Shown piece by piece: positions 36,397 through 50,755 of a DNA stretch of 64,000 bases (positions within the stretch are counted from its first letter, which is position 1; each line of letters opens with the position of its first letter). The notes beneath the pieces are model-generated. The model saw only the letters and a program-made list of their open reading frames with translations, was not told the DNA's origin and did not search any database. Made by a program: the position numbers and the translations under genes. Source of the stretch: Diploscapter coronatus (lineage: Eukaryota; Nematoda; Chromadorea; Rhabditida; Rhabditidae); contig OZ038423.1 in assembly GCA_964036155.1 (NCBI GenBank), positions 48,375,249-48,439,248 on the forward strand. Reading direction: 5' to 3'.

Positions 36397-39300
36397 TTAC
36401 CACAACATAGCCTCCAGAATCTTCTTTCTCTGTGGATCCAGAGCTGCCGTTGCCTGATCCATCAGGTTCCTTTCGCCCATCTGCAAAAATTTTCTTTTCC
36501 CAGAAATTTCTAATTTCTTACATTTCTTCCCAGGACTTGCGCCAGATCAGTGACGACTTTCTTGATCGCTGGGTCCGCGAGCCCGTTCCGCATGTTCTCC
36601 CAGAGGATTGGTAGGGCGGTTAACTAAATATTAACTTTGATTCGATTTTTAAGAAACTTCGGCAATTTTTAACCCCTTTTCTAGATTTGTTTGTAGCAAC
36701 TCCTCAACATAGAAAACAATACTAGAAAATTTTAAGAGGATGCAGCGACCATATGGGATTGAATTTTTATGTATAAAACTAAATAGATAAGATAATCAGG
36801 ACCGGGATGTTATTGAATTTGAAAAAGTCGAAATCAACCTCCAAAAATTTTGAAGCCGGAATTCCTTCCCGCACCTGGTTAGGATCATATTTAGGATAAC
36901 CCTTACCTCGACTTGTTTGGGCTTCGAACTATACGCCTTGGCAATCATCTTTGTGAAGATGTGCAGCATGAACGGTTTCTGCTTGCTGTTGGCCTTGCGG
37001 AGAGCTGCAGAGACGGCTGGCATCAGGCAGACGGGTTCTGAAATTTTTAACCTTAACTTTCTGCAAGTTAAAAATTCTGTCATGATCAAAAATATTTTAC
37101 GGCAATTTTGTCGCGAAATTAAAAAAAAAAAAAGTTTTAATGTGTACTAAAAATTTACCGATCATTTTAACAGTGTCACTCAACGCCTGTTGTGCCAAGT
37201 CCCTATGCTCTTCACTTTTCGACGACAAATGTGACATCAAAGCCAGGACTAACTGATTCAAAACGGCTTTCAGGTTAGCTTCCGAAGAATAGAGTCTAAA
37301 TTTTTAGGTAAATTTTAAAGATAAGTAAATCCGACTTGTTCATGATAGGTAGCGTCATCAAATAAGTGTCCATTCCTTGGAGAGCGACCTTTCCGTTGAT
37401 GTCGTTCAAGCGACCGATGAAGGCTTCGATGAGCTGAAAATTGAAATTTACTAGGCCTTATTAGAAGACTTTTCAGACTGGTAGAAGATCATTTTGGGGA
37501 CATGTCAGAAACAGGGGTGGGCGGAAGTTTCAGTTTAGGTTCTGAATCTTTAAAATTCTGACTTCCGCCCGGCCCTGGTCAGAAAGTCGTTGCCGATAGG
37601 TAAGACATTTAGGAAGAGGCAAGAATGCAACTTTTTCACATATTACTTCGTAGGTTACAACGTATAGGTTTTTGCAGAAAGCAATAATTTAGATAAAAGG
37701 GATGAACTTTTCAATTTTTATATTTTTACCAGCGTATCAGTAGCCACGGCACGAGGAGCGTGCGCGCACATTTCGTCGAATCGTTTCAGGCCGCCAATAC
37801 GGCGTTCCCAACTGAAAATCATAGATAAATTGTTATGAATTAATTGTTAAAAAGAACGAAATGAAGAGATGTAAATCGAATAGGTTGAAAACCTCCGCAT
37901 AGAAGTAATAGCTTTTGCTAATATCAATTGAAATGGAAATGGATTAGTTCGTTGATCAAAATTAAAGAAAAATTCTTACTGACCCTGAAGCCGTCAAATC
38001 GGCCCGAATTTCATCCAGATCCAATTGAAGTGCATCGGGTAACTTCCTTTGGATTTTCCGAACACTGCCGTTTCTAGACAGTGAAGATGACAGGGATACA
38101 CTGGTTGAGTCCAACGCATCAAGTCCGCCCTAATTGTGACGATTAAAAAGTAGATTATTTAGGCTAGTTACCTTCTTATCAATGTTCCCCAGAATTTCTT
38201 TAACAGCTTTGTAATCGTGACTCGCAGCGTTCTTGCGCATCAACTGGTCGAAATGGGGATCCTAAGTTTCAGAAAACTAGACGTTAAAAGTAACTCGAAT
38301 TTATTTCGTTGTCTTAGAACTGTGTTTTCTTTAGTTAATTACAAAATAGTGAATCTTTCAGAAAAACTGAACACTCGTTCGTATTGCATTATGGTCGATT
38401 TAGGAGTCGTTTTTCATTCCATCTCATCACAAAAATCTATAGATTAAAAAGAAATTTTAGCCGAATTGATAAAATTCCTTTTTTATTCTGTAGAAATCAA
38501 TTTCACAATAATTTATCAAATCTCTTACCTCCGACAAGTAAACGAGTGATTGTCGTCCGCCCTGCCTGACTGGCGGTGTCTGGTCCTTGCTGAACGTGAC
38601 GAGCTGTGGAAGGAGTTTCGAGAGGATGTCTGGACTATTCAAAATTGCTGCAGAACCTTGCCGTTCTACAAGTGAATTCACGAATCTAGCACACGAGGCT
38701 CGGACTGTGTTGTTCTTGGATCTGAAAATAGATATGTTACAGGATATTTCAGGTAAATTTAGCCCGTCGTTAATTTAATGATGCTACCGTGATCGAAGAT
38801 ATATTGATGATTTTGAAATTGTTACGTTTCGAAACGTTCGATACAACGCTATGTGATCATCATAATGATGCTATCGCCTTTCAGTGTGGAAAATCAATAT
38901 CAGTATCAATTCATGATAAAATTAGATTGGTTTTTCATAAGTTTCCAAATAATTTAACTTATTTCAACGACAAAATACCATGTTCCGCTTTGATCCCTAT
39001 TATAATAAAAAATTACTTCGCTCCAGCTACAATGATTCCTTGCAGTACTCTTCCAGCCGATGCACTTTTGACGATTTTTTCGAGCGCTTCCGTCGCGTCC
39101 TCACGAATGAACGCACTAGACACGTCGCCCGCTTTGTTCATTAGCACCAAACAGACCTAGAATTATTGATGAAGTAATTTTTTGTCACATCATAATATGC
39201 GCCTTGATTATGTTTCAATATTTGTGAACTCTGGTGAAATTTCTAAAAAATCTGGTCTGCCCAGAACAAATAATTATAAAATATCAAGAATATGGGTCAG

Positions 39301-42300
39301 AAAGGTGATCAAAAGAAAATTTTCGAAAAAATGCCTAGCTACTCTAATCCGAATTATTTTCTATTCAGTATACTAATTAAGGTTGAATCTAGAAAATATT
39401 ACAAAGATCTATGTATTCGGATTCAATCTGCTATACTTTACTAAATTACATAATTCTCTATTTCTTTACCTTTTCTATCTCGCCGTCCATCGCAGTGCGC
39501 ATGTTCTGCGAAACAATGCCAATGGTAACGAGGGCCACTCGACTCACGGATGAGCGCAGGTTCTTGCATTCGTTCAGGATCGCCACGACAACCTGCAAGG
39601 GTAGGAAACTGTTGTGAAATGCTCTATCAATCATAGCTTGGAGAAAAGGTTAATGGTGAGTACAGACTACGAAGGAAAATTATGAAATAACTAATCTCTA
39701 GATTTGGAGTAAAATTAACGATTTCTCAACGGCAAGCTACAGCAGTAAAGAGTGGCTTTAGTTATTAAAAGTTTATGTCGAGATGATAGTTGACTATTTA
39801 AAATAAAATGTTACGTCTTTCAAATGATCGTGGACTTGTCTCGGATTCGATGCTGAGAGGTCTGCCAGCATATTCAAGCCGTCAACTTTATCGTTCCTGA
39901 AACAAATAATTTTCTTGATTTTCCTCAATTGAATTAAACCGCGATTATTCGACAAAAATTTCAATTTCATCTGTCAAATTTTGAAACATGAAAATCTCAC
40001 CATTCTTCGCTCTCGATTTTCTTCAACGCCGTTTGTACCGACGCTCCTTCCAACGGGGCTGAAATGTGATTTCGACTGTGCTCTCTCGAGACCGCGCTGG
40101 GGCTCTAAATTTTTGCGATTTAAAAATTGGTGATATAAAACTTTAGCAAAATCGTAGAGCACTTTTAATAAGTGTTCGAAGAGCGTTAGATAGAAAATAG
40201 ATTAATTGACGTTCGACGCTACGAAAATAGTAATGCAAAATTGGTACCTTTCCAATCGGCTTAACCCGATTGCTACCGGCCGATTTCAGGAATGCGTTAG
40301 ATTTCCGGTGGGGTTGAGAGTGCTGAATTTCGAGTTCTGTTGAAAATTATGGCGATTTGTATGATTACCACATTTTTCAACGGAGCGTGATTCGTGATCG
40401 GTAAACTATGGTGGCTACTGCTCTTCTTTGTCATAGGCGTGAGACCGTAGTCGTATTCTGAAAAAGGTTAATTCGTGGTTTGATGTACAAATTCCAATAT
40501 GTTTCAGAATAATTAGAGTCCAAAGCGTTGGTATTGACTATAATGAGTTTGAGGCATGGATCTTGATTTATGGTGCCAATTTTAATTTTAATTAATCGCA
40601 ATTTTTGAATTTTAAATCCCTACGCGGTGACCACAGATAGTTTCTGGCATTGCCGAACCACGAGTGACTAGTGCCTATCGGTGGTAATGACATGATTAGC
40701 CAATTTATGGTAATTAACTAGTTAATTTAGCAGTTAGAAAATCGATTAGAGCAAACCTAAGAATGTATTTTGCTTTAGAGCAAAACTAAATGAATGAATG
40801 AATATGCAAAAATGTTAGCCCTGGGTTTCTTGCGGCGATTTTTTCTAACAATTCTCTTTGTGAACATTATTCTCGGCGAATCCTTAGCAACCTAGAGATA
40901 GACTATAGAAAATTTTGGGAAAGATACGGAAGATGATGAAATAGTATTGAAAAATATGAAAAAGAGAATCAGAACATAGAGAAATAGTATGGAAATTTAA
41001 GAGGAAAATAAAAATTTTTAAATTCCAAAATGTCACATGTATTTTCAACTATGTCCAGTACGCAGAGAACCTTATAATTTGCGGGTGCACCAAAATATAT
41101 AAACGATCAAAAAATAAATTCATATATACGAAAAATTATATATTGCTACGCATTTGCAGGAATATGTAAACATGGGAAAAACTATTTGTAGTGTATCATA
41201 TTTGTTGACATGTTTTTTAGAGTCATATGATCCGTAAGACTTCGTTATTTAACGCGTAATTGTTTTCCAAAGTTATGCTTCAAAATTATGCCGACATTAG
41301 GAGCTAATTCAAATGAAAACATATTGAAAGAGTCGATTTCTTATAACATGCAGATAAAATTCGATAAGTTAGAGTTGTTTGATGCCATTTCAAGGATATG
41401 CTTAAAATTTTTAGGCGACGGTTAAAAAGAGTCGAAACAAATAAAAAAAGCGTCCTCGGTAGTTAAAATGAACAAATTAACTTACCATTCATATACTGTC
41501 CATTTTTCGCAGGTTTAATCGGCATTTCATCGTAGTTACCAACTGCATGATTGTGATTTGGCGGCTGGTTCTCAACTTCCCCCCGATCTTCACTCAAATT
41601 TCCTTCGGAACGAGCTTTCGATAACTAAACATTTTATATAACTCTAAAAACTCCGGATTTCATACCGAATTATTCCTGTTCAACGACTTCTTTCTCTTTA
41701 CCATTGGTCGTTTATGATTATTTTCCGGCGACTCGTAGCCGTTCTAAATTTAAAAATTAATTTTCTTTTAAAATAAAGAAAAAAACCTCCAAATGACGAT
41801 TATTCGAGCGATTTAATGCAGCCGAAGATGCTGAAATTGGTATTTTGTAATATCATGTTTTAATTGCTTTTTATGAGGTTTAAAAATGATCATATTCTCT
41901 AAAAAGTCTTAATTTGTATTTTCTAATTTGTACCCCGATTATTGTCATCAGAGATCGAGTTATTTCGTCGCGTTGGGCCGTGCCATGAGTTCGTTGAAGA
42001 ATTCGGGTTACTCATCGCTGAAATATCAAAATTTTATTCGCGGTTCATAGATTAAAAATCTGAATATGTTTTTAATCTTTCAATATTTTAAGATCCTCAT
42101 TTATAATTGTTGAGTTCGATGTATCCTTACAATACACCAGCCATAACCTGAACAAATAACAGCAAAAGATTGATGTATGCTTGGAAAATTTTCTGAACTT
42201 CTATACTTTAATGATTTTGCAAATTTTAATGCAATTGGCAAAATCACAAATTTAAAGAAACAATTGCATGAAATTTCTACTTCTCCTATTCAACACCGAA

Positions 42301-45300
42301 TCGAGACTACTGGACGTTATGTCAATTGGAGCCACACTGCTGTAACGCCCAACTAACGCAGACGAACTGCGCGGTTGGGAAGCACCAGAGCCCATTTAAT
42401 TAGATAATGGGCAATTAGGATGATTAAATAGTTAATTAGTCACAGGTAGTAAAGTAATAAATAAGCCATACAGATTCTAAAAAGAGCGAAATTTTGTCAA
42501 ATCTATTCGAAAATAACGATAGGGGACGAGTGATGATGGTCAGTTATGAAAATTTCGAAACGTAAATAGCAATTGTTTTTAAAGCTAAGCTTCAAGAAAC
42601 TCATAAAATTGATATTTGAAAGATCGTTTGTTTTAGTTGGTAATTAGTAAGTAAACATAAGTAAGATTTTGCAAAAAAAAAAACGAAGACCGCTTATTAA
42701 GCTTTGCTTGAATCGTACATGGGATATTTTGAGTTTTGAGGGAAAAATAAGATTTTGGTTTTTAGATAATCCAACTCACATAAGTGCATCTAATGGCTGA
42801 ATAGAAAACTAAACAATGCGTCTCATTTTTGCTGGATAAAATAACAACAAATTTTAGAAAAAATGACTTACATTACGATTTTTGAGAGGTAAAAAATATG
42901 TGATAAGAAAGATAAAATTTAGATACGAATTTAAAAATTCAGGTTAATTCAAAATTGTAAATTTTCAAGCAAAAAATAATAATTGCCATAAATAATTCGT
43001 TCAAAAAAGTAATAATAATGCCGTCCAGAGGGATTTCGACACATTTTTGCCCGGTACTTTCAGGCCCAAGTAATTTCCCCTTGGCACATGGACCTCTTGG
43101 GGCGTGGCAAATGCTTGGTACGAAAAAAGTCCCGCACCAGATTCAAGAAATGCCAACTGGGCCTTGGAAACGCTGCTCGAGAAAAGGACAAAAAAGGCCG
43201 AATGCAAAGGAAGGAAACACGAGTGCCCACTCACTAATAATGCACAAGGGTCCGGAGAATTCCTTTAGCTAATATGGGGAATTTTGAGATTGTAAAAGTA
43301 AGTTGCAGAAATTTCAAAGTTGGATTTGTTGAATAAACTTAGATTGTTTGAGAGTCGGTCACTAAATTGAAGAAAAATATGTTGATTAGCGGAAAATGAT
43401 TTTTAATTTGAGATAGGTAATTTTCAGAAATTATTGGGAGAGGCTGTAAAATTAGAGATTATTGCGGAGTGGCATTTTTAAAGTATTTAAATTCAACGTA
43501 AAAATCGGATAAGTTTCGAAGTAGATGATAATAAAAATTTGAAATTTAAAGATACTAGATAAACCGATTTAAATATGTAGTCCAACAAGTTCTAATCAAT
43601 TCCTATCCCAGTGAAGTTATAAATGAACCTAATCTCATAATAACAATTTATGGTATTGCGTGAATTATCTTGAAGAAAAGTTCCGAGTAATTTTTATACA
43701 TTAAAATACTGTCCAGATTAATAATCATCTCGGAATTCGAATAAAATGCTCTCGAATTTTCGCATTTTCGCTATTGTTCTCGCGTTTTCTGGTTTTATTC
43801 AGTTTGTTGAATGCGGATTTCCTAGGCAACCATTAGATTATTTGGTTTTGGCAAGTTACGAGTAACGAAGAGTGAAAATGCGGGTGGAAAGAAAGAAATG
43901 TAGAATAATGGAAAAGTCGAGGAAGCTTGCGAGCATTTTCAGATTTGGAATGACCGATTTCAGGCGGTCTTAGTCGCCTATGCTTTAAAATGTGAATAGA
44001 GCCTCTAGATATGAATAGGTAAATGCTGGAAAACACAATTATGGGTAATTCCGAATGAAGAAAAGTCACCTAGATATTAGAAAAATAGAATAACAAAATA
44101 TTACGCTTTTTCTGAACGAAGCTTTCTTAGATTAAAACGAACCATCAAGATTAAATATTTCAAGAATATAAAGAAATTTGTAAGTAATTTTTGAAACATA
44201 AAATAAAAATTTAGAATAAACTTTATAAAATTTCTGTGAAGTAAAATAGTCCAGGAAAACTAATAAAAAATTAACGAAGACCAACTTGTAGAAGAATTTT
44301 AAGCCTATAACAACTCTCTAAACAAACATCTTTTTCATAGTAACCCCAATTTTTCCCTTGTAAGTAATTTTTCTTATCCGGTCCGCTGTCAATGGCACTG
44401 CTCAGTGCCAGGGTTACTCGACGGAATATGCCCATTTTTAGGCAATTCCCAATTTTATACCCAAAAATATACCTGTTATTTTTGGATTTAGGTATTTTTG
44501 AAATTTAGAAAGAAAAAAAAACTCACATTCAGCACTCTGCTGTCTAACGATGACGTCATCAGATTTCATTCGTCCCAATTCAGGCAAAACGCATTTCGCA
44601 GAGGACATGTCCTAAAATTTAGGTTCAAAAAATTCGCAAAATCGATAAAAATTGAAAATGTTCGTGCTTTATTGAAAATTAGAAAACAGCTGCAAAATGC
44701 TAAATGAAAACTTGATCCGAGTCCCATTATGATTACGCAAAATTTGTATTATTTCGATATTTATTTTTAGAAAAAGGTATTTCAGAAATCACGCAACTTT
44801 GAAACTTGAAGAGATTATATTTTTAAAAATTTCCCTATCATTTCATAGTTCATAATACTATTTCGTTAAGTTGCGATATTTCCTCCCGAAAATAAAGTTA
44901 GAAAGAACTACCTTGTCCGTCTCCCAGGGCAGATTTTTGAGGATTTTCTGGATGATTCCGGGTTTCGGAGTTGAATTCCTGTTTTCCTGACTTTTCCCGA
45001 TCAGATTATGATTGGCATCTGAGGGCTCTTGCTCAGGTAAATGCCCATTGGTTAAATTCGAAGGTAAGGAGATCCCGCTTGAAGGTAGAGTAGACGCCAA
45101 TCCGCGGGTTAGAGAATTTGGGGACATTGTTCTGCAAATTTAAGCCTTGAAAATCAAGAACAAATTAGGCTCCAAATATTTGTAAATGAAAGATCTATCA
45201 ACAGAACAACGATTTTCAATGCTGATGATACGAAAGAAATACATGAAAATCTTTGAAAAACAACCCATTTTAGGCTTCAACGAAGATGAAATAAACGAAT

Positions 45301-48300
45301 TTGAAATGTTAGATATTATTACGAGTCCGCATAGGATAAAATAAATTTAAACTGAACAAATACCTATCCATCGGATCATTCTGATTAAAGTACAGTATCC
45401 AGTGAAGATCAGCATTTTCCGGTGCCGTCATTTCACTCGCGTCAACGTCAAATGAAGAATCAGAGGCGGGTGGAGTGGAGTATTCAACCAAACCATCATA
45501 TCTGATTCGAGGCAACATTTGACGACGGATGCGGGCCTAATTTAAGATCTAGAGGTTAGCTGTACAGAATATTTTGATCGATATTTTCGTGGTGTTCATA
45601 TCGTATAAATTTTTACTCGGAAATATCTGAGATTTTTTATTGATATTCGTCGACAGAAATTTATGACCAAAATGGTAAATATGAAATTTTTAAAGCTATT
45701 CTTCGAAGGTAATTTTTAGGTTGACTTACCATAACAGCGGTTTGCAAACCCTGACAATTGGACTCATTTTCCGCTTCTTTAACGGCTTTCATCAAGCATT
45801 CTAATTTTCCGTTCAACATGTAAGCAATGACTGATAATTGTTCGAAAGCTGCCAATCTAAAATTTTGTTAGGTTTCAAAATCTATATATTTTGAAAGTGA
45901 ATTTTCCTTAATGATCCTGCCCAGACCATAATCTGATAAATGCCAAAATCTTACAATTTTTCAATTATAGTTAAATTAAAGAAATTATTGAATGATCCTA
46001 TATTTAAAAGAAAAATCCTACCTAACACGTCGTTTAGGATCACATAACAATGGCACCAACATGTTTATCAATGCTCCGAAGTTGACGTTCGAATTTGGGG
46101 CGATCATTAGTGCCGCGGTGATAATGTTTACAACCTAAAACTCGAAATAACGAAAAACTATTCAGGTTTAAAATACTTAAAAGAAGAAAGCTTTTATTAC
46201 CTCCTCTCTAATCCTGGAATTTTTGTGCTCCAAATAAACTCTCAAGGTTCCTATCACCGATTTCGGATTAACGTTCTAAATTTCCAAATTAAATCAAATT
46301 AAATTATTACACAAAATTTAGTTACCTGAAACAAGTCTATACAGGTAATCATGATTAGCTGTTTTATCACAGCCTTTTGGTTCCCAAAATGTTTCGATAG
46401 CAAAGAAACCACTTGCTAAAATCAAGATAATTAGGGCAACTATCGATAATTAAGGTGATTAAGTTACGTGAAGGTATGGCTCCATTTGACCCTTAACCCG
46501 ATTAACGGTAAGTCTCACGACGTCCAGAGCAATTACAACGACCTGGGATAATTAGGGTGTGGTTAAGGAGTTAATTAGGGCAATTTAGTTAATTACCTTG
46601 AAGTTCAGATCAGCTAAGACATGTGCCAAAGAGAGTAGGAATGAGTGCAAGTGGGGAATCAAACGATTCACTTCTTCCAAAGAGATCTTTTCCAAGATTT
46701 GCTTTAGCTGAAATGGAGCAAAGTTCTGCTTGAATATGCTTCTTTTTAAATCCTGAACGTTGATAGATTTGGATCAGTTTTTTTTTTTAATTTTCGCACA
46801 AAAAATCGCCTATTCCTTTCAAGTTCAGCCTAACCTCGAATTTAAAGTAATAGTTCCATTTATTCAACTCATAAGAAAAGAAAACCACTAACCTTTTCAA
46901 GCCCAGCAATCCTGGAATTAGCGTCGCTTTCATCGATGATCATAGCGGCGATGTGAGATGGGACGATTCCGAATCGGAATCGCTTCTGCTCGCCGGACAC
47001 CAATTTCATCGTTGAATGATTCACCGGTGGGGCTGAGGGTTCAAAAAATTATTTCTTTTAAAATATTTGTGAAAATAGACGATTCCTTCATCAATTAGAT
47101 ATTCCTCGATACGTTTCATCATTATTCATAATCGACTCAATTTTCAGAAATGTGATTAGCATTCGCTTTGGTTATTAGAAGTTATAAAGCTGTATGAAAT
47201 TTGATTGAAACTAACCTTTGTGCTCATCCTCTACCACCTTTAAACTGTGAGTATATTTAGCGTACATCTTTTGTTGTTGACTGGTTAGTTGGTTGAAATC
47301 TCGAGCAAAGGAGTCTTTCCCGATATAGCCTGAAGCAATCAACGAAATAGGCTAGTGAGTCAAATCGATTTTCAAGAAAATTGAAAATTCAAACTTTTTA
47401 ATAATACTTGAGGTAAGGGTAAGGCTTATCCTTAAAAATCTCATGAAAACTGCTGAAATTCGATATTTTCCTTTATCCAGACTAGGTGTCTCACTCTATT
47501 GTCCCATTACCTATGGGATTACCAATCTTTAATCCTTTTTAAAATATATTTTTATCTCAAATTTTCCTGTTCATCAGATTTTATAGAACTTTTCAGATTT
47601 TTGTTAAATAAAGTGGAAAATTCAAGGAATAAAAACTTATAAGGGCTAAAAATCCGACCTTCTAATTTCTTCAAAGTCATCGCAAGTTGGTCTCCGATTT
47701 CTTTCTCGGAAGATTCCAATAAAGTGCATAAAGTGTCGAGTAACTGGGACCAATTTCCTTCTTTCAGCTAAAGTATTTTTAAAAATACAGGAAATTCAAA
47801 ATATCGTAGAATCAAATTTTTAAAATGCACTTTACAAAATCTAATCTACATTTTCTAAAAATTACCTGTTCAATAAACAAGGTCGGAACTTCATGAATAA
47901 CCTCCAATTTTCTTGCCTTATCGCCTCCGGATAGCAAAAATGTTGATAGCATTTTCTAAACATTTGTTTCCTTTTACTTATGAAAAATATCATCTATCCA
48001 AACTACAAACAACCCGATTTGCATATTTAAACCAAACCTATGATTATCACTCCAACAAAAGGGTATCATTAAAGTTTGTAAGACGTGAATTTTTAATTCC
48101 AAATATTCTCGACTTTTTTTAAAAACGATATTTCAAATATTACAAAAAAGGATCAAACCTATTTCTGGGAAACCCAAAGCAAAATCTTGAAAATCATATT
48201 TTCTTCAAATTTAATGTCAAAAACTTATTTTAAAGTTTACTCTTCTGACAAAAATAATACTAAAAATTTCACGTACCAAAACCGAAGTTAATGCGGCAGG

Positions 48301-49155
48301 TTGCAGTTTCAGAAAAGTGACTATGGCCTGGGACGAGATTCTTCGAATCGTGATTTTCGGTGACCCCAACTTCGGAATGATATTCGGCATCACGTAACAC
48401 ACGCAATATTCCAAATTCTAAGAATGGTCAACATTTTGATCTTTATAAGTTTCAATGAATTACTTGGCGATTGAAAAATCGATGAATAATGATCATCTTA
48501 GGTTATTCCTCATTACTTAATTATAGTAATTAGCTTATAATAATTAATGACGATTATTTAATTAGGGTGATTAATTTAATTACCGTTCCAAAAGTAGGCA
48601 TCGATTCAACGAGAAATTTGATGCATTGATGCTGAACTTCCCAACGATCATCGATTAGAATTCGATCGAGACACTTAATTAGGGTAATTAGCTCTAATTA
48701 GGGTGATTAGCGATCTTCTCACCTTAAATAATTCCCCTTTCTTCGTGAATCTCTGAAACCATTCTGGGTCCCTTTTAGAAATTCCAACAGCACGATTTAG
48801 GGTCTGAAATAGTATTATTTTGGTTTCTTCAATATGAGTTTTTTTCTAAAATGAGATATCCGCAATGAACTGCAATTGTTTAACCAAAATTATCGAACAT
48901 TTTGAAAGTTTATCTCAAAATTCATCATAACTTTTAGAATTTCCATCAAATGTAGGAAAAACGACTTCCAGGTTCAATGAAAAATGAGGAAAATAAAAAA
49001 AAATAAAAACAAGAAAAACCTACCTGTAGTCTGGTATCGAAATCCGAGCTTTTCAATAGATCGATGAAATCTTCGTCTCTCGGCAGAAGAGAGGGTGAGG
49101 CCTGTCTCGTCGCCAAACCAGATGACAGAGATGTCGTCAGATGCGTCGTCATCAT
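36397..49155 (-). CDS. che-12: Crescerin/TOGARAM ciliary TOG-array protein, CHE-12-like
   Basis: Thirty-six exons on the minus strand from 49155 (MMTTHLTTSLSS) to a stop at 36397-36399. My exon lengths sum to 3987 nt, 1328 residues, in frame. HEAT-type TOG repeats occupy the N-terminal third: exons 1-6, for example PKITIRRISSQAIVTFLKL, and exons 8-14, with NSRIREEVVNIITAAL and DPKRRVRLAAFEQL. Then comes RIRYDGLVEYSTPP (exon 15), a long Ser/Asn/Lys-rich linker (exons 16-24), and C-terminal TOGs: WNDKVDGLNMLADL, KNNTVRASCARFVNSLVER, WERRIGGLKRFDEM, and finally SSKPKQVEV ... LPILWENMRNGL. The RYDGLVEY element and this C-terminal TOG resemble TOGARAM1/crescerin, which binds tubulin and shapes ciliary microtubules. 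CLASP was considered, but the C-terminus does not fit. Intron 17 is 2.5 kb and holds a candidate mini-gene on the opposite strand. Confidence 0.85.
37503..37590. repeat. Fold-back element in crescerin intron 31
   Basis: 'caggggtgggcggaag' pairs with 'cttccgcccggccctg' with few mismatches; short MITE-like hairpin within the 296-nt intron between exons 31 and 32. Confidence 0.55.
42018..44526. other. 2.5-kb crescerin intron 17
   Basis: Far longer than the other introns of the gene. Contains a GC-richer block at 43015-43270 open on both strands, the plus-strand mini-gene candidate at 43746, and a perfect small hairpin 'ggcactgctcagtgcc' at about 44393. Confidence 0.6.
43746..43865 (+). CDS. Candidate 39-residue secreted peptide nested in crescerin intron
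   Basis: ATG at 43746, stop 43863-43865, opposite strand to the host gene. Residues 1-23 look like a signal peptide: Arg near the start, then IFAIVLAFSGFIQFVEC. A 16-residue tail, GFPRQPLDYLVLASYE, follows. A TATA-like 'tttatacatt' lies about 50 nt upstream. It could also be the first exon of a longer gene. No family recognised; chance is possible. Confidence 0.3.
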   Translation: MLSNFRIFAIVLAFSGFIQFVECGFPRQPLDYLVLASYE

Positions 49156-50755
49156 GAATTCAGAAAGCTGACGTCATAAAATAGGAAAAAGTTTGCGGTA
49201 AATCGAATCTGCAAGTAGGATATTGTAATGCGGCAATTAGAGTAGTTCGCAGAAAGATGACTTTGAAGTTCAAATGTTTTGAAATATAGGAGTTTTAAAA
49301 TGCAGAAATAAAACTTTCGGAAAATATCAAGTTCTAGAAAGAACCTACTTGCTATTGAGGATTTAGTAAACCTGAACCTAAATAAAAAAAAAAACTAGGA
49401 GAAATGGTAGTTTTAAAATTCTAAGATACGCTCATCATAATACAACACGCGATTTGATCAAATTCTATTTTTATCACAGCTTTAGTGAACAATGGACAAA
49501 TTTTCGATAGAAGCGGATGTAAAGTTCTCAAAATAAGCTTTTGGTTTTTAGGTGCGAGTAAAATACCCCTTGTCCATATAAAGAGAATGGACATTTATGA
49601 GTGGGAGGGATAGAGATACTATGGAAAAGTTGGGTCAGAGAAAAAGAAGAAGGAAATGGTATGGAATATGAAGAGGAAAAGAAGGAGAAAAGAGAAAAAT
49701 AGTAAGGAGCAGATATAGAAAATGAAAGAGAGAAAAAGAAAACAAGCCTAGAGCAAGAGGTCTACTCTTTATATCACCTTAGCAACCACAGAAAGGAGTT
49801 CTCTCACTCTCTCTATTTCTTGCCTCTCTAAAATCTCATACTATCTAGCTTCTTTCTAGTTGTATCTCTCTAGATTTAGCATACTATCTCGCTCTTTCTC
49901 TCCATCTCTAGCACTCAGTATTTACAGCTCTTTTGTTTCAGGTAAAACATGATACGAAATTCGATTTCTATGAGTTAATTAGCAATTCATAGGATTTCAA
50001 GAGTTAGAATACGAAAGGTAAATGATAAAAGCAGAGCCTACGTTAAAGAATATAAAAAAGTGAAGCAAATGAAAATTCTAGATTTTTGAAACCTAGATCA
50101 TTTTTCCACTTCAAAGACCTCAAGCTAAACTTCTATCAGAAAGGTGAAAAGTTAAATAACTCGGAAGATCAAATCAAGATTTTTCAGGTCAAAGATAATA
50201 CTATACTTGAAAGAATAGTAAGAACATTCAAGCTTAGTACCAGGATAAATTCCACTAAAAATCAATTTATCACTATCTAAAGCAGGTGCAAAAATGAAAC
50301 TTGAAATTCAGGTAAATCGGCACTTCCCAAAATGAGTTTGGAATTTTCCTTCGAAGAAATTTCGCAAAGTCGAAGATTTTCGCTTGAAGCCCTACAAAAT
50401 GTAGGGAGATCGAAACCGCAAAAATGCAAAATATCACAAGAATGTGCGAGGATATATATCAACAAAATTCGCAGGCATATTACGAAAGCGTGAGAGCGAG
50501 ATATGATAAGATTATATATAGCCGAACTGATATAATAGAAAATGATAACTAAAAATCTCGTGAAATTGACTGTTTCGTCATTCTTATCCAGAAAGAATAG
50601 CCGTTTCAAAGTACAGTATCCTTTTGGTCGTAGGAAATAATTTCTTATTCAAGGATAAGATAAGATATTTATTTGGTCTGTATTGTATGTCTCGTTAACT
50701 TCCGGACTTACAGTAGCTGATCGGAAATAGAGACGGGGTTTGGAATGCAGGTGAT
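49156..50755. other. Intergenic region with strand-asymmetric purine/pyrimidine tracts
   Basis: 49603-49745 is almost purely purine (AGAAAAAGAAGAAGG-type) and 49797-49925 almost purely pyrimidine (CTCTCTC-type). The two can pair imperfectly as a giant hairpin. It sits upstream of the crescerin gene and downstream of the dynein light chain gene. No gene seen. Confidence 0.6.

Noticed and set aside
43001..43272. ~80-codon open frames on both strands in the crescerin intron
   Set aside because: GC-richer than its surroundings but with no recognisable domain and no consistent splice sites; kept only as an intron remark.
36397..49155. CLASP/MAST identity for the TOG-array gene
   Set aside because: The RYDGLVEY segment and the C-terminal TOG followed by a short alpha-helical end match crescerin/TOGARAM layout; CLASP's C-terminal domain is not seen.
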